A model generated the notes under the pieces. That model searched no databases. It was not told the origin of the DNA and worked only from the letters and a program-made list of their open reading frames with translations. Below are positions 16,857-26,011 of a stretch of 64,000 nt of DNA, in pieces (position 1 is the first letter of the stretch; every line of letters starts with the position of its first letter). The translations under genes and the position numbers were made by a program. The DNA is from Palsa-504 sp963739615 (GTDB lineage Bacteria; Actinomycetota; Actinomycetes; Streptosporangiales; Streptosporangiaceae): NCBI GenBank assembly GCA_963739615.1, contig CAVUBD010000002.1, forward strand, positions 142,151 through 206,150. The letters are read 5' to 3'.

Positions 16857-18053
16857 TCATGCTCCCTTCGATGCCGTGCTGGCCAGTTCGGCGGACCGGC
16901 GGGCGGCGCCGTCCATCGTGTCCACCTGCTCGACCACGCCTATCGCCGCCTCATCCAGGATCCGCCTGCCCTCGGCGGCGTTGTTCCCGTCCAGGCGCAC
17001 CACGATGGGGCGGTCGACGGGTTCGCCGCGCGTGTGGAGCATGCCGATCGCCGAGACGATCCCGTTGGCCACCGCGTCGCAGGAGGTGATCCCGCCGAAC
17101 ACGTTGACCAGCACGCTGCGCACGCTCGGGTCCGACAGCACGATCTCCAGGCCGTTCGCCATCACCTCGGCGGACGCCCCGCCGCCGATGTCGAGGAAGT
17201 TGGCAGGCTTGATCCCGCCGAACGGCTGGCCCGCGTAGGCCACTACGTCCAGGGTGGACATCACCAGGCCCGCGCCGTTGCCGATGATGCCGACCTGGCC
17301 GTCGAGCTTGACGTAGTTGAGATGCTTTTCCCTGGCCCTGGCTTCGATCGGGTCGGTGTTGCTGACGTCGCCGAACCGCGCGTGCTGCTGGCGGAACCCG
17401 GCGTTGTCATCGAGCGTCACCTTGCCGTCGACGGCCAGCACCTGGCCGTCGTCGGTGAGCGCCATCGGGTTGACCTCGACCAGCGTGGCGTCCTCGTCGG
17501 AGAACATCGCCCACAGCCGCTCCGCCAGCAGCGCGGCTCCCGCCGCGGCCGCCGCCGGGATCCGCCCGGCCGCGATGATCTCCGCCGCCTTGGCGGCGTC
17601 CACGCCGGTCAGCGCGGATACCGGGATCCGCGCCACCGCGTCGGGGGTGCTGTGCGCGACCTCTTCGATCTCCATGCCGCCCTGAACCGAGCAGATCGAC
17701 AGGAACGTGCGGTTGGCCCGGTCCAGCAGGAACGACAGGTAATATTCGGCCGCGATGTCGACGGCCTGGGCGATGAGCACCGTGTGCACGGTGTGGCCCT
17801 TGATGTCCATGCCGAGGATCTGGCCGGCCTTGGCGTAGGCCTCCTCCGCGCCGTTCGCCAGCTTGACGCCGCCGGCCTTGCCGCGCCCGCCGACCTTCAC
17901 CTGCGCCTTCACCACCACAAGCGGGTGGCCTTGCGCGGCGAACTCCGCGGCGATCTCACGTGCTTCTTCGGCTGTCCGGGCGACCTTACCGGCCTGCACC
18001 GGAACGCCGTACTCGGCGAACAATTCCTTCGCCTGATACTCAAACAGGTCCAC
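16857..18053 (-). CDS. sucC: Succinyl-CoA synthetase β subunit
   Basis: This ATP-grasp subunit begins MDLFEYQAKELFAEYGVPV with a GTG at 18053. It shows VKAQVKVGGRGKAGGVKLA and the nucleotide/Mg-binding segment VEVNPMALTDDGQVLAVDGK; the C-terminus has NVFGGITSCDAVANGI. At 398 residues it is full length. Immediately upstream the chromosome ends and an integrase gene begins, so the native upstream region of sucCD may have been changed by island insertion. Confidence 0.97.
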   Translation of the reverse strand: MDLFEYQAKELFAEYGVPVQAGKVARTAEEAREIAAEFAAQGHPLVVVKAQVKVGGRGKAGGVKLANGAEEAYAKAGQILGMDIKGHTVHTVLIAQAVDIAAEYYLSFLLDRANRTFLSICSVQGGMEIEEVAHSTPDAVARIPVSALTGVDAAKAAEIIAAGRIPAAAAAGAALLAERLWAMFSDEDATLVEVNPMALTDDGQVLAVDGKVTLDDNAGFRQQHARFGDVSNTDPIEARAREKHLNYVKLDGQVGIIGNGAGLVMSTLDVVAYAGQPFGGIKPANFLDIGGGASAEVMANGLEIVLSDPSVRSVLVNVFGGITSCDAVANGIVSAIGMLHTRGEPVDRPIVVRLDGNNAAEGRRILDEAAIGVVEQVDTMDGAARRSAELASTASKGA

Positions 18054-18111
18054 TCTTAGTCCTCACTATTTCCGCTGTTCAAAAGCACTGTCATCCTATC
18101 GATAAAGATCT

Positions 18112-18135
18112 TGGTAGCCTAACTGGTAGCCTAAC
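18112..18135. repeat. 12-bp tandem repeat beside integrase
   Basis: TGGTAGCCTAAC occurs twice head to tail, between the sucC start and the integrase stop. Short direct repeats next to an integrase may be part of an attachment site or arm-binding site. No matching copy was found near the other end of the island. Confidence 0.4.
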
Positions 18136-18138
18136 GGT

Positions 18139-19284
18139 TCAGCTTTGGCCTCCGTTGGTCTTTCCTCTGCTCTCGAACAGCGGACCGAGCGCAATGGCAG
18201 CGGTGCGCGTTACTGGCCGGAGCTGGTGCCTATATACGACCTCGGTTGTCCGGGTGCTGGCGTGGCCCACCGCATCCGCGATCTGCTCAATGGGTACGCC
18301 GGAATCCGACAGGAGCGAAACAAAGGTATGACGCAGCTCACGCGGCGTCCAGTCCCGGCCCAGGCCCGCCATCTCGGTGATCCGCTTGAACTCCATCCGG
18401 ACGTCGGTCGCGTACATCGGGCCACCCAGGCTCGTGCAGAACACCAGGTTGTTCTCCTTCCATGCCGTCCCGGCCTTCGCCCGGTCGGCCGCCTGCTTCA
18501 AGACCAGCTCCCGCAGCGCCTCGACGGCGATCTCGGGGATCTGGAATACGCGCCGCGACTTCTCGGTCTTGGTTTCCCCGGTGCGCCGTACCGATCGGTA
18601 GACGGCCACGGTGCCGGCCTCAAGGTTCACCTCGGGCCAGCGCAGGGCGCGGGCTTCCTCGGTGCGGATGCCGCCGAGCATGCTCACGGCGACGTATGGC
18701 CACAGGCGCTCTCCCTTGGCTGCGTCCAGCACGGCAAGAGCCTGCTCCAGGTTGAGTGACCTAGACGGCCGTCCCGGCTTTCCGGTAGGCACGGCAGCCA
18801 GGTCCGCGACGTTCCGGACGACGAGGTCATTGACCATCGCGTTCCGGATGGCCTGGATCAGGATCATCCGGGCCAGCCTAACGCTCCTGGTTGACAGGCG
18901 CTTAGCCAGCTTGCCAAGAGCGAAGTCGACGTCCCGGACCTTCAGCTCGACGAGCTTGACGTTGCCGACCAGCTCGATCATGTGCCTGGTCATGATCCGG
19001 TAGCCCGTCACGGTGCTCTCTGCCTGCGTGTTCAGGGTCTCTAGCCAGTCCTTCAGGCACTGCTCGACGGTGTAATTGGCGGGTGTGCGGACGCCTGCGG
19101 CGAGTTCCTGGTGCTTGGTCCGCAGCTTGTCCTTGACCTCGGTCTTGGTCCTGCCGCGAACGGTGATCCGGTCGCGACGGCCGTCTGGCTTCCAGCCGAC
19201 CGTGATCGTCCCGGTCCAGCGGTCACGGCTCCGGTCGTAGTAGATCGAATCCTCGCCCCGGGCGCGGCGCTTGGTCTCTGCCAT
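18139..19284 (-). CDS. Tyrosine-type site-specific integrase
   Basis: The protein has an AP2-like arm-binding N-terminus (DSIYYDRSRDRWTGTITVGW), a SAM-like core-binding domain (~60-150), and a catalytic domain with R in GGIRTEEARALRW, HxxR in TPRELRHTFVSLL, GH in DAVGHASTRT and the nucleophile Tyr in VVYRHQLRP. All catalytic residues are present. The ATG at 19284 has a GAGGAAGTGAG ribosome site and is preferred to the start three codons earlier. Its xis gene upstream is broken. It is the likely driver of the original island insertion. Confidence 0.93.
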   Translation of the reverse strand: MAETKRRARGEDSIYYDRSRDRWTGTITVGWKPDGRRDRITVRGRTKTEVKDKLRTKHQELAAGVRTPANYTVEQCLKDWLETLNTQAESTVTGYRIMTRHMIELVGNVKLVELKVRDVDFALGKLAKRLSTRSVRLARMILIQAIRNAMVNDLVVRNVADLAAVPTGKPGRPSRSLNLEQALAVLDAAKGERLWPYVAVSMLGGIRTEEARALRWPEVNLEAGTVAVYRSVRRTGETKTEKSRRVFQIPEIAVEALRELVLKQAADRAKAGTAWKENNLVFCTSLGGPMYATDVRMEFKRITEMAGLGRDWTPRELRHTFVSLLSDSGVPIEQIADAVGHASTRTTEVVYRHQLRPVTRTAAIALGPLFESRGKTNGGQS

Positions 19285-19289
19285 AGAGC

Positions 19290-19465
19290 TCACTTCCTCG
19301 ATGGGGTCACCATCCGGAATTCCTCTAGGGCATCGAGCGGGATGATCGGCCTGCGGCGCGAGCTTGATACTCCGTAACCGCTCCGTCCGTATGACGTCAT
19401 CGGCGAGATCGCGCTAAATGCCCAGCTTCGCAGCAACCTCCTTCACGCTGACCAGACCAGCTACG
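19290..19465 (-). pseudogene. Excisionase (HTH_17/MerR-like) remnant
   Basis: Reading the minus strand gives SVKEVAAKLGI then a TAG stop, followed in frame by RDLADDVIRTERLRSIKL. After a one-base shift it reads SSRRRPIIPLDALEEFRMVT and stops just before the integrase. This is the standard layout of an actinobacterial excisionase (helix-turn-helix, then RRRxIPxxALExF). One nonsense codon and one frameshift make it a probable pseudogene, which would fix the element in place. Confidence 0.6.
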
Positions 19466-20170
19466 CTGGGCCTGGTACCAGGGCAAACGCCGTGGTCAAC
19501 ATATCGACAAGAGTCTTCGAGTTATCTTCTGGCAAGGGTAGTTGTTGCAGGTTGTTGCTGATCGGAGTCGTCCGAGGACTTTCTGGAGCGTGATCGCGTG
19601 ATAGGAGAGTGCGACCGCAGGGTCGAGCCGGTACCAGAGACATCCTGGCAGGATTGTCGCACTGGTAGCGGTTAATCTGGCTGCGCTGAACCATCAACAA
19701 CGGTCTTCAGCATAACTGCCGTGATCGACATTTTCTCGCTCCCCGGGTCGCCCCGGGTGCACGCCAAATTTGCAGGTAACCAAGATCATCTTCACGATGG
19801 TGCTGCTCAGATGGCATCTGTCTGGTTGCGCATCGTGCACCAGATGGCCTGCTCCGGGGCGGGATAGCTCGCCTGCGCGGCGCTGACCAGCATGTACCGG
19901 ATCTGGTTGCAACACGTACAACCAGGAGAATCCCGCTACCAGCAGAGACGCATCCAGCCCTACATATCTGTCGCACACCCGGTCGCCCCGTCGCACGTCG
20001 GCTTCGCTCCTCCTCAGCCGATGTACCGGATCACGTGTCCGAGTCGCGCATCCGGGCGGATGCTTCCTGCATGACACTCATTAATACTCTCCGAATGGGA
20101 CTAACTCTGAAATGTTATCCGCACGGCTAACGACATTGCATGGACAATGACGTGATCGGAGGTGATCTAG
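19466..20170. other. Non-coding or degraded stretch
   Basis: About 700 bp with lower apparent coding quality. Short open frames here have shadow-like composition, and no family, RNA or terminator was recognised. Confidence 0.5.
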
Positions 20171-20581
20171 GTGGCAAACGAACCGGCGCGCTGGCCGCCT
20201 ACCAGCCTGCTCGGCGGCCTCAGGGCGCCGTCGCGTGACCGGCTGCTGGTGCTCGGCACGCTCGCCAGATATCCAGGGCCCGGACACGCGCTGATGCATG
20301 AAGGCGACGTAACCACCTTCGTTCTCGTACTCCTGGACGGAGTGGTGAAGGCCACGGGGGCGACCTTGGACGGCCGGGAGGCGCTGCTCGCCATCCGGAT
20401 GGGCGGCGACCTGGTAGGGGAGCTGGCCGCGCTGGACGGACAGCCCCGCTCCGCCACGGTGATGACCGGCAGCGCGGTCACGGCCCGCCTGATCCGGAGC
20501 GCAGAATTCCTCGACTGCCTGCGTCGCGATCCCCACCTGGCGCAGGCGGTTGACCGCTCCATCACGACCAAGCCAAGGTGA
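20171..20581 (+). pseudogene. Crp/Fnr-type regulator, cyclic-nucleotide domain only
   Basis: The GTG at 20171 follows GGAGGTGATCTAG. The 136 residues match the effector domain of Crp/Fnr regulators: RYPGPGHALMHEGDVTTFV, EALLAIRMGGDLVGELAALD and QPRSATVMTGSAVTARLI. The protein stops after the long dimerisation helix (VDRSITTKPR), so the winged-helix DNA-binding domain that would bring it to about 225 residues is missing. It is probably truncated by a rearrangement at about 20580. Confidence 0.75.
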
Positions 20582-20750
20582 TATCGATCGGGCCGTGCCG
20601 GTCCCAGCTTGCCTCCCTGAGTGCGACCGGATCGAGCGATGGCTCTGCTAGCCCCCACGGGTGCGGGTCGGCGCGGCGGAGCCAGGGGAACATCAGCGCC
20701 GCCGACGCCGCCCCCATCAGCCGGAAGAAAACGCCTGGAATCTGCGGCAT
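20562..20750 (-). CDS. Hypothetical 62-aa protein
   Basis: An AGGAGG with 6-bp spacing precedes the ATG at 20750. The product begins MPQIPGVFFRLMGAASAALM, moderately hydrophobic, and its last bases overlap the truncated Crp gene on the other strand. No family was recognised. It may be the 5' end of a longer lost gene. Confidence 0.35.
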   Translation of the reverse strand: MPQIPGVFFRLMGAASAALMFPWLRRADPHPWGLAEPSLDPVALREASWDRHGPIDITLAWS

Positions 20751-20971
20751 CGATAACCTCCTCGATCCCTTGCCTGGATTACGGAGTCAAAGCGCCGCGG
20801 GTTGATACACGCCTCGTCTTGTGTTTGCGTGCGCGGCCCGGCCGCAGTCGTCACCGCCAGGATCGGGGAGTCATCCGCTTCACGAACGGTGGTGCTCACG
20901 GGCGGCCTCCCGCCGCATCACCGCGAGTCCGAGCTGTCACCGAAGGGGACGGCTCGCCGCCGCGGAGGGGG

Positions 20972-21342
20972 TCGAGATCGTCGGCACGCTGCGCAGGCAC
21001 GGCGTCGGCTTCAAGAGCCTGCACGAGGCCCTGGACACCACCCCCGACGGGCGGCTGATTTTCCACGTCTTCGCCGCGCTGGCGGAGTTCATCCGCGAGC
21101 TGATCGTCGAGGGCACCCGCGAGGGACTGGACGCCGCCCGGGCCCGCGGCGCGTGCCTGGGGCGGCCGTCGGCCATGACCGCCGAGCAGATCCGCCACGC
21201 CCGCGACCTGCTGACCCGGCCGGACAACACCGTCTCCTCCATCGCCCGGCTGCTCGGCGTCAGCCGCGCCACCATCTACAAGTACGTCCCCGAGGTCACC
21301 ACCGGACGCGCAACCGCCGCCCTGCCTCCCGGACAGGAGTAG
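20972..21342 (+). pseudogene. Serine recombinase (resolvase/invertase) C-terminal fragment
   Basis: The fragment covers the end of the catalytic domain (IVGTLRRHGVGFKSLHEALD, RLIFHVFAALAEFIRELIVE), the linker GLDAARARGACLGRPSA and the Hin-type helix-turn-helix (NTVSSIARLLGVSRATIYKY). The catalytic serine and the whole N-terminal half are missing. Upstream codons in this frame are unrelated. It is a decayed Tn3-type resolvase or invertase. Confidence 0.8.
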
Positions 21343-21360
21343 CTGGCGAGCAACTCCCTG

Positions 21361-21414
21361 TTCTCAGGAGTCAATTCGTTCTCAGGAGTCAATTCGTTCT
21401 CAGGAGTCAATTCC
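21361..21414. repeat. Three tandem 18-bp repeats
   Basis: TTCTCAGGAGTCAATTCG is repeated three times without spacing (the third ends in C), 16 bp after the recombinase fragment. It could be a recombinase binding or res-like site, or slippage. Confidence 0.75.
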
Positions 21415-21686
21415 GCGGCTGTGGCTACCGGGCATCTGCGCTGGTTATCATCCCGTGCCCGTGCGCGGCAGCCCTCGTCTCCTCGAAGGTGCGGGTCGCG
21501 AGGGAACGAGGCACGTCAGGGGCCGACCGGGTTACCGCCAGCCCGGGGTCGGGCCGCCGGGCCGAGAGGCGGGCGTCACGGTCACTGCCGGGCAGTGTTA
21601 TGACGTGTGGTGCCAGGTGCAGGGTAACCCGGAAGCGCCGGAAGGAGTTCGGGAGCACAGCAGGTGCACTGGGCTAGCCTAAGCTC

Positions 21687-22514
21687 ATGGTGACACCGGT
21701 CCTGGTCTTTGACGCCACGCACGACAACATAGGAGCGCTGCCGGCAGGCGCTCAGGTAGCCGGCTATACCACCGGGACCGGCACGGGCATCCGGTGGACG
21801 GACGCCGACTTCGCCGCGCACCCGGGTGCCGTGCGGATCGACCAGGACCCTGCCGCCTCCGACCCGACCGCCGACGTCCTGGACATCGAGGCGGGAGCCG
21901 CCACTCCGGCCAGCGCGCCCGGCTGGGTGACGCGGGCACTGGCCAGCCGCAAGAGCCAGGCCCGGCCCGGGCAGCGGTCCCCGGCCGTTTACATGAGCCA
22001 GTCCCAGGTCACCGAGGTGGTCAACGCCCTGATCGCCGACGGGATCAGCTCCGGCGCCGGGCTGTGGATCGCTCATTTCGGCCTGACGCAGGCACAGGCC
22101 ACTGCGATGGTCCTGAATGCCAGCGGCCCGTTCCCGGTGATCGGCGTCCAGTTCCGCAACACCCCGGCCTTCGACGTCAGCGTGTTCAGCCCTGACTGGC
22201 TCGCCTCGGGCGGCCAGCCGCCCCCGACCGTGCCCGCCTGGGAGACCGCCATGATGAACGTACTGCCCACGCTCCAGCAGGGAGCCCAGGATCAGCCCGG
22301 CCAGGTGTTCTTCGTGACCCGGGTCCAGGCGCTGGCCGGGGTGATCGGCACCGTCAACAACCTCCCGGCCGCCTCGAACCTCGCCGAGGACGGAGTGTTC
22401 GGGGCGGCCACCACCGCGGCAGTCAAGGCGGTGCAGCAGCTGTTCGGCATCACCCAGGACGGCATCGTCGGGCCGCAGACCTGGAGCGTGCTGGTCACCG
22501 GGTCCGCCCCGTGA
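21687..22514 (+). CDS. Glycoside-hydrolase-like (DUF1906-type) protein with C-terminal peptidoglycan-binding domain
   Basis: This is a 275-residue protein. Residues ~1-175 form a TIM-barrel-like domain resembling GH25/DUF1906-type proteins: VLVFDATHDNIGAL, YTTGTGTGIRWTDADFAAHP, DVLDIEAGAATP and AGLWIAHFGLTQAQA. Residues ~205-272 form a PG_binding_1 domain (NLAEDGVFGAATTAAVKAVQ and QDGIVGPQTWSVL). No signal peptide is seen. It may act on cell wall, perhaps as a phage-type lysin or cell-wall hydrolase; enzymatic activity is not certain. Confidence 0.75.
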   Translation: MVTPVLVFDATHDNIGALPAGAQVAGYTTGTGTGIRWTDADFAAHPGAVRIDQDPAASDPTADVLDIEAGAATPASAPGWVTRALASRKSQARPGQRSPAVYMSQSQVTEVVNALIADGISSGAGLWIAHFGLTQAQATAMVLNASGPFPVIGVQFRNTPAFDVSVFSPDWLASGGQPPPTVPAWETAMMNVLPTLQQGAQDQPGQVFFVTRVQALAGVIGTVNNLPAASNLAEDGVFGAATTAAVKAVQQLFGITQDGIVGPQTWSVLVTGSAP

Positions 22515-22525
22515 GCACCCGACGA

Positions 22526-22560
22526 GTTATCAGGGATAATGGCCCATTATCCCTGATAAC
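22526..22560. repeat. Perfect 16-bp inverted repeat with 3-base loop
   Basis: Arms 22526-22541 and 22545-22560 (GTTATCAGGGATAATG and its complement) flank a GCC loop. It is AT-rich for this genome and lies between the cell-wall hydrolase stop and the TniB gene stop. It may be a bidirectional terminator or a transposon-associated site. Confidence 0.7.
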
Positions 22561-22626
22561 ACGCTGGCCGTCCTGCGTGTGATCTTCAGAGTTTGATGAC
22601 GCTAAGCCTTCAGTGGTGTCTGGCGG

Positions 22627-23513
22627 CTACAGGCCGCCGATGACGAGGGGCTCCCGGGCTGTCTCGATGACTTCTCTGGTGATGCTGCTCAGCTTGTTGA
22701 TCTCCATAATGCGCCGTGTCTGGGCGAAGAGGCGCTGGACGAGGCGGAAGTTGCCGCCTGTGGTGCGGGCGACCGCGGCGAGCGCTTCGGTATCGGTGAA
22801 GTCGCTGGCGGACAAGGTCAGGCCGAGCTCGGCCCAGTGGTGCTGCAGGACGAAGGTCAGCTCGGCTGCGGACAGTGGCCGGTATGCGTGGACGAAGCCG
22901 ATCCTGCTGTAGAGCTGGGGGTAGCGGGCGAGGCGCTTCTCGATGCCGGGCATGCCGATGAGGATCATGCCGAGCCGGCTGCGGTCGTAGTGGTCGCGCA
23001 GCTGCTCCAGGGCCGGGGTCTTGAGCCGGTCGGCCTCGTCGACGATGAGCAGCTCGACGAACGGCGAGATGGCGTGCGGGCTGTTGTAGGTGCGCCGGTC
23101 GTGCGGGTCGGGGGTGCGGATGGTGACGAAGTCCCAGGCCATCCTGGTCAGCTCTTTGTCGATCATCCGCGGGGTGGCGCTGACTGTCGGGGTGTAGAGG
23201 AGGGTGTGCCAGTCGGGGTGGTCGCGGCCTTCGGTGAAGTGCCGTGCGGGCGTACGCAGGAGCGGCTCCAGTTCGTGCCAGCTGGCGTAACGGCGGGCGG
23301 AGAGCGTCTTGCCGACGCCTGGCGGGCCATAGCACAGGCCGATGTAGCGGTCTCGCCGGACGGCGTTGGCGAACTCGGTGAACCGGCGGTGTTCCTTGGT
23401 GACCACGAAGCCGGCGTCGTCCGGGGGCTCCTCGGGTCCGGTGAGCTCGTCTGCGGGAAGGCTGATTCCACGATCCCGGCAAGTTCGCCGGTTCGGTCGT
23501 CGGGGCCGTCCAC
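22627..23513 (-). pseudogene. TniB-like transposition ATPase, N-terminal frameshift
   Basis: TniB/MuB-type AAA ATPases select target DNA for TniA transposases. The main frame shows Walker A in GLCYGPPGVGKTLSARRYAS, Walker B in ELLIVDEADRLKTPALEQL, a sensor region MILIGMPGIEKRLARYP, and a C-terminal lid. The N-terminus continues upstream in another frame (MDGPDDRTGELAGIVESAFP, then DELTGPEEPPDDAGFVVTKE), with the shift near 23456. A GTG at 23406 could still give a nearly complete ATPase domain. It follows a broken TniA by a few bases, as in Tn5053/Tn7-like elements. Confidence 0.8.
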
Positions 23514-23517
23514 CTGG

Positions 23518-24243
23518 TTATTCCTCCCGGTAGCGCTTGAGTCGCGGCTTTGGGGGATCGCTGGCCGCCTGCGTAGCGGGTTCTGCTGCCGCCGGCGGGC
23601 GGAGCTGGGGCGGCGGGATGTGGACGGCGATCAGCCGGTCGACCACGGTGGCTCGTTCGCCGAGTTGCCTGCGCAGCTCGCGACGCCGGGCGTTGCGGGC
23701 GGCGGTGATGTCCTTCAGGCTCACGGTGGTGCCCGCGAGGTCGGGGCAGATGGCCCGGCACAGGTACTGGCCGTGGTGGTAGACCCGGATCTCGGCCAGG
23801 TCGCGGGGGTCGTAACGGATGATGACGTCCTCGCCGACGTAGGCGGCCAGGACGGGGTCGATGTAGCGCAGGCCCTGGAAGTGGATCCCGTCGGGGTGGA
23901 GCTTGCGGGGCTTGGCGACGGTGAGCAGCAGAAGGTCGAGCTGTTCAAGGGATTCCGGCATGCGTGGCAGGAACGCGCCGGCCTCCCAGCGGTCCTGGGG
24001 CGGCTGCCCGGTCTCGCCGTGGGGGCGGTGGTGTAGACCTCCACGATGAACCTGCCGATCGCCGCGTCGAGCTCGGCGAGCGTCATCCGGGCCTGCCCGG
24101 CGCGGTCTTTGGTGCCGCGAGGCGCGTATCCAGGCAGTGCTGCCAGGCACATCTGGGTGATGGTGTCCATGTAGCGCTCGATCTTCCCGCGCCCGGGGCT
24201 GGCCCGGAAGGGAGAACACCGCCTGGATGCGCAGGGAGGACGA
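23518..24243 (-). pseudogene. TniA/Mu-type transposase, C-terminal part, frameshifted
   Basis: Only the end of the DDE domain and the C-terminal domain remain. One frame gives PGRGKIERYMDTITQMCLAA, with the probable catalytic Glu, through LAELDAAIGRFIVEVY. After a shift near 24030 the other frame gives QDRWEAGAFLPRMPESLEQL, FQGLRYIDPVLAAYVGEDV and IRVYHHGQYLCRAI, typical of the Mu transposase C-terminal β-barrel. The catalytic Asp region is absent, so the transposon cannot move by itself. Confidence 0.75.
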
Positions 24244-24445
24244 CGCCGCTCGCGTGCTAGGCATAGCCCAGGTGCACGCCACGCTCGCGCTCGCCGCCGC
24301 CACCGCGGTGGGGCCAAGGGATATCGACAACCGGGCATGGGTCGGCGCAGCCGGTGCCAAGCTCAGCCGCCCAGGTCCCGAACCCGGGCCGCGCCATTAG
24401 GCAGAACCATCGCCCGGTCATATCTGCGCCCCGTAGCTTTCGCCC

Positions 24446-24625
24446 ATGCCAGAGCACAGCGCCGGACCGCCCGGCGATGAGCCCGGAATCCGGCCCGAAG
24501 TCGTCCAGGCGATATTCAGTGCCCTGGTCGACATGGACCCCGGCAAGCTCGCGCCGCTCGAGGCGAACGGGATGAGCTGGCTGCGGCAGGCCGCGGGCTG
24601 GCTCACCCGTGCCCTCGATGAGGGA
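24446..24625 (+). CDS. Hypothetical protein fragment
   Basis: The ATG at 24446 opens a frame with protein-like composition: IRPEVVQAIFSALVDMDPG and MSWLRQAAGWLTRALDEG. Beyond 24625 it is antisense to the AbiEii gene, so the natural 3' end has probably been lost. No family was recognised. Confidence 0.35.
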
Positions 24626-25282
24626 TCAGGCCCGGGGCCATTCCGCGAACCGCTCCCGCAGCCTGACGACGTCCCGCCGGCCGAGCCCGAAGGGGGTGAA
24701 TGCCTCGTCGGGCATCTGGTCGAGCCGCTGCCCGGCCTCGGCGAAGTCCCGGTCGTCCAGGCCCGGGTCCAGGCGGCGGGCGAAGCCGATCACCTGCTCG
24801 GCGCTGTAGCGTGCGAGGGCAGCGGCGGTGTCCACGTAATCGCGCTCGTAGGAGCGGCTGGCCAGGGCGCATACCTTGCCGCCGATCACGTCTTCCAGGT
24901 CCAGGACGGGGCCGATGTCCATGGTTACCGGTCCGCGGCTGCGGTCGAAGTAGGCCATCTGCAGGGCCATCTGCCTGCCGCCGGGCGCGGTGATGATCCA
25001 CTCAGCTAGCCCCTCCCCCATGCCGGGGAAGATGTCGGCCAGCCCGGAGGTCTTGTCTATCCGCTCGGTATCGAAGCCGGCATCGCATAGCGCGGCCTCC
25101 ACCATGTCGGCGGCAGCTTCTACGCTGTGCTCATGGTTGGTGAACAGGTCCACGTCCTCGGTGAGCCTGCTGATGACGCCGTGCTGATCAGGGCGTTGCC
25201 GCCCTCCAGGGCCAACCCGTGCCGGGCGGCGGCGGCGCAGGGCGATGGCCGCGACATTGCGGTGCAGCTCGTCGAGCGGCAT
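24626..25282 (-). CDS. AbiEii/AbiGii-type nucleotidyltransferase toxin, N-terminal indels
   Basis: The protein belongs to the nucleotidyltransferase toxins of type IV toxin-antitoxin and abortive-infection systems. From about residue 38 it reads VISRLTEDVDLFTNHEHSVE, ALCDAGFDTERIDKTSG and LEDVIGGKVCALASRSYERD, the family core. The first 30 codons are out of frame. Two compensating shifts convert the expected GLALEGGNALI-type glycine motif into arginine-rich sequence. The ATG at 25282 overlaps the stop of an antitoxin-like fragment. The GG-NALI/D-x-D nucleotide site therefore looks damaged unless the indels are sequencing errors. Confidence 0.7.
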   Translation of the reverse strand: MPLDELHRNVAAIALRRRRPARVGPGGRQRPDQHGVISRLTEDVDLFTNHEHSVEAAADMVEAALCDAGFDTERIDKTSGLADIFPGMGEGLAEWIITAPGGRQMALQMAYFDRSRGPVTMDIGPVLDLEDVIGGKVCALASRSYERDYVDTAAALARYSAEQVIGFARRLDPGLDDRDFAEAGQRLDQMPDEAFTPFGLGRRDVVRLRERFAEWPRA

Positions 25283-25420
25283 CAGGCAGCTGGTGCCGTG
25301 ACGGCGCGCAGCACCGGGTGGCGCTCCTCCCAGGCCTGCCGCACGCCCTTGGGCAGGTGCAGGTCCGGCCAGAGGTCAACGGCCTGGTGCGGCTGAACCT
25401 TAAGCTCCGCCTGCGGCCGT
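25282..25420 (-). pseudogene. Putative antitoxin C-terminal fragment
   Basis: Directly upstream of the toxin, overlapping it by TGATG, a minus-strand frame reads ELKVQPHQAVDLWPDL, then HLPKGVRQAWEERHP and VLRAVTAPAA before the stop. The arrangement and overlap are as expected for an antitoxin gene, but only about 44 residues remain. Confidence 0.45.
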
Positions 25421-25589
25421 GGCCCTGACCCTGGCGCGCGCTGTGGCCGCCGAGGCGCTGGATGCGGCCCAGCGTGCCCGCATACTCAACCGGTATCTGC
25501 TCGCCGCCATGGTGACCACCGTGCACCTGATCGCCCGCGCCGTGGCGAGTTGCTACACCCGCGCGTCCATCGGCTCGCGGGCGGACTGA
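25419..25589 (+). CDS. Hypothetical 56-aa fragment
   Basis: A GTG frame reads MALTLARAVAAEALDAAQRA then ILNRYLLAAMVTTVHLIAR and ends at a TGA. The helical composition looks protein-like, but there is no recognisable family or convincing ribosome site. It may be a remnant. Confidence 0.25.
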   Translation: MALTLARAVAAEALDAAQRARILNRYLLAAMVTTVHLIARAVASCYTRASIGSRAD

Positions 25590-25611
25590 TCTTTCAGAGA
25601 GCAGGCCAGGG

Positions 25612-25880
25612 ATGGATGACGGATTCGAACTCCGGGGAACACCCGGCAAGGGGGAAGGCGTCTTCGCGACCCGGTCCTTCCGGGCCGGTGAGACCGTGAT
25701 GGTCGGTGTCATCGACCGTGAACTCGACCACAACGACGCCCACGCCTCCCAGATCAGCGCGGATCGGTTCGTCTTGCACGGCGGGCCATCGCCAAGGTGA
25801 ACCACTCCTGCGAACCGAACTGCGGTATTCGCCTCAACCCCAGCGGCGCTCACGACTACGCTAATTTCCGGCCGCATAGT
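25612..25880 (+). pseudogene. SET-domain protein fragment
   Basis: The first frame reads GTPGKGEGVFATRSFRAGE and SADRFVLHGG, which is the start of a SET domain. After a one-base shift near 25790 it continues VNHSCEPNCGIRLN, the NHSCxPN substrate/SAM signature. The C-terminal post-SET part is replaced by unrelated sequence. Confidence 0.65.
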
Positions 25881-26011
25881 CCGAAGACCCCTTATCTAGT
25901 GCACGGTCTCACAGAGCCAAGCCGAACCGACGTCAGCGGGCCACATGCGCACCGCCATTCTCATCCATGGGAGCGGCCCGCAGGGTCCATCCAAATCTAG
26001 TGCGGCGAGGA

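Noticed and set aside
18054..18140. tRNA gene as integrase attachment site
   Set aside because: No cloverleaf or tRNA 3' end can be folded between sucC and the integrase.
19461..20077. Minus-strand frames near 19.5-20.1 kb
   Set aside because: Poor composition, no ribosome site, and no recognisable domain.
21361..21414. CRISPR array
   Set aside because: The three repeats have no spacers and no cas genes were found in the window.
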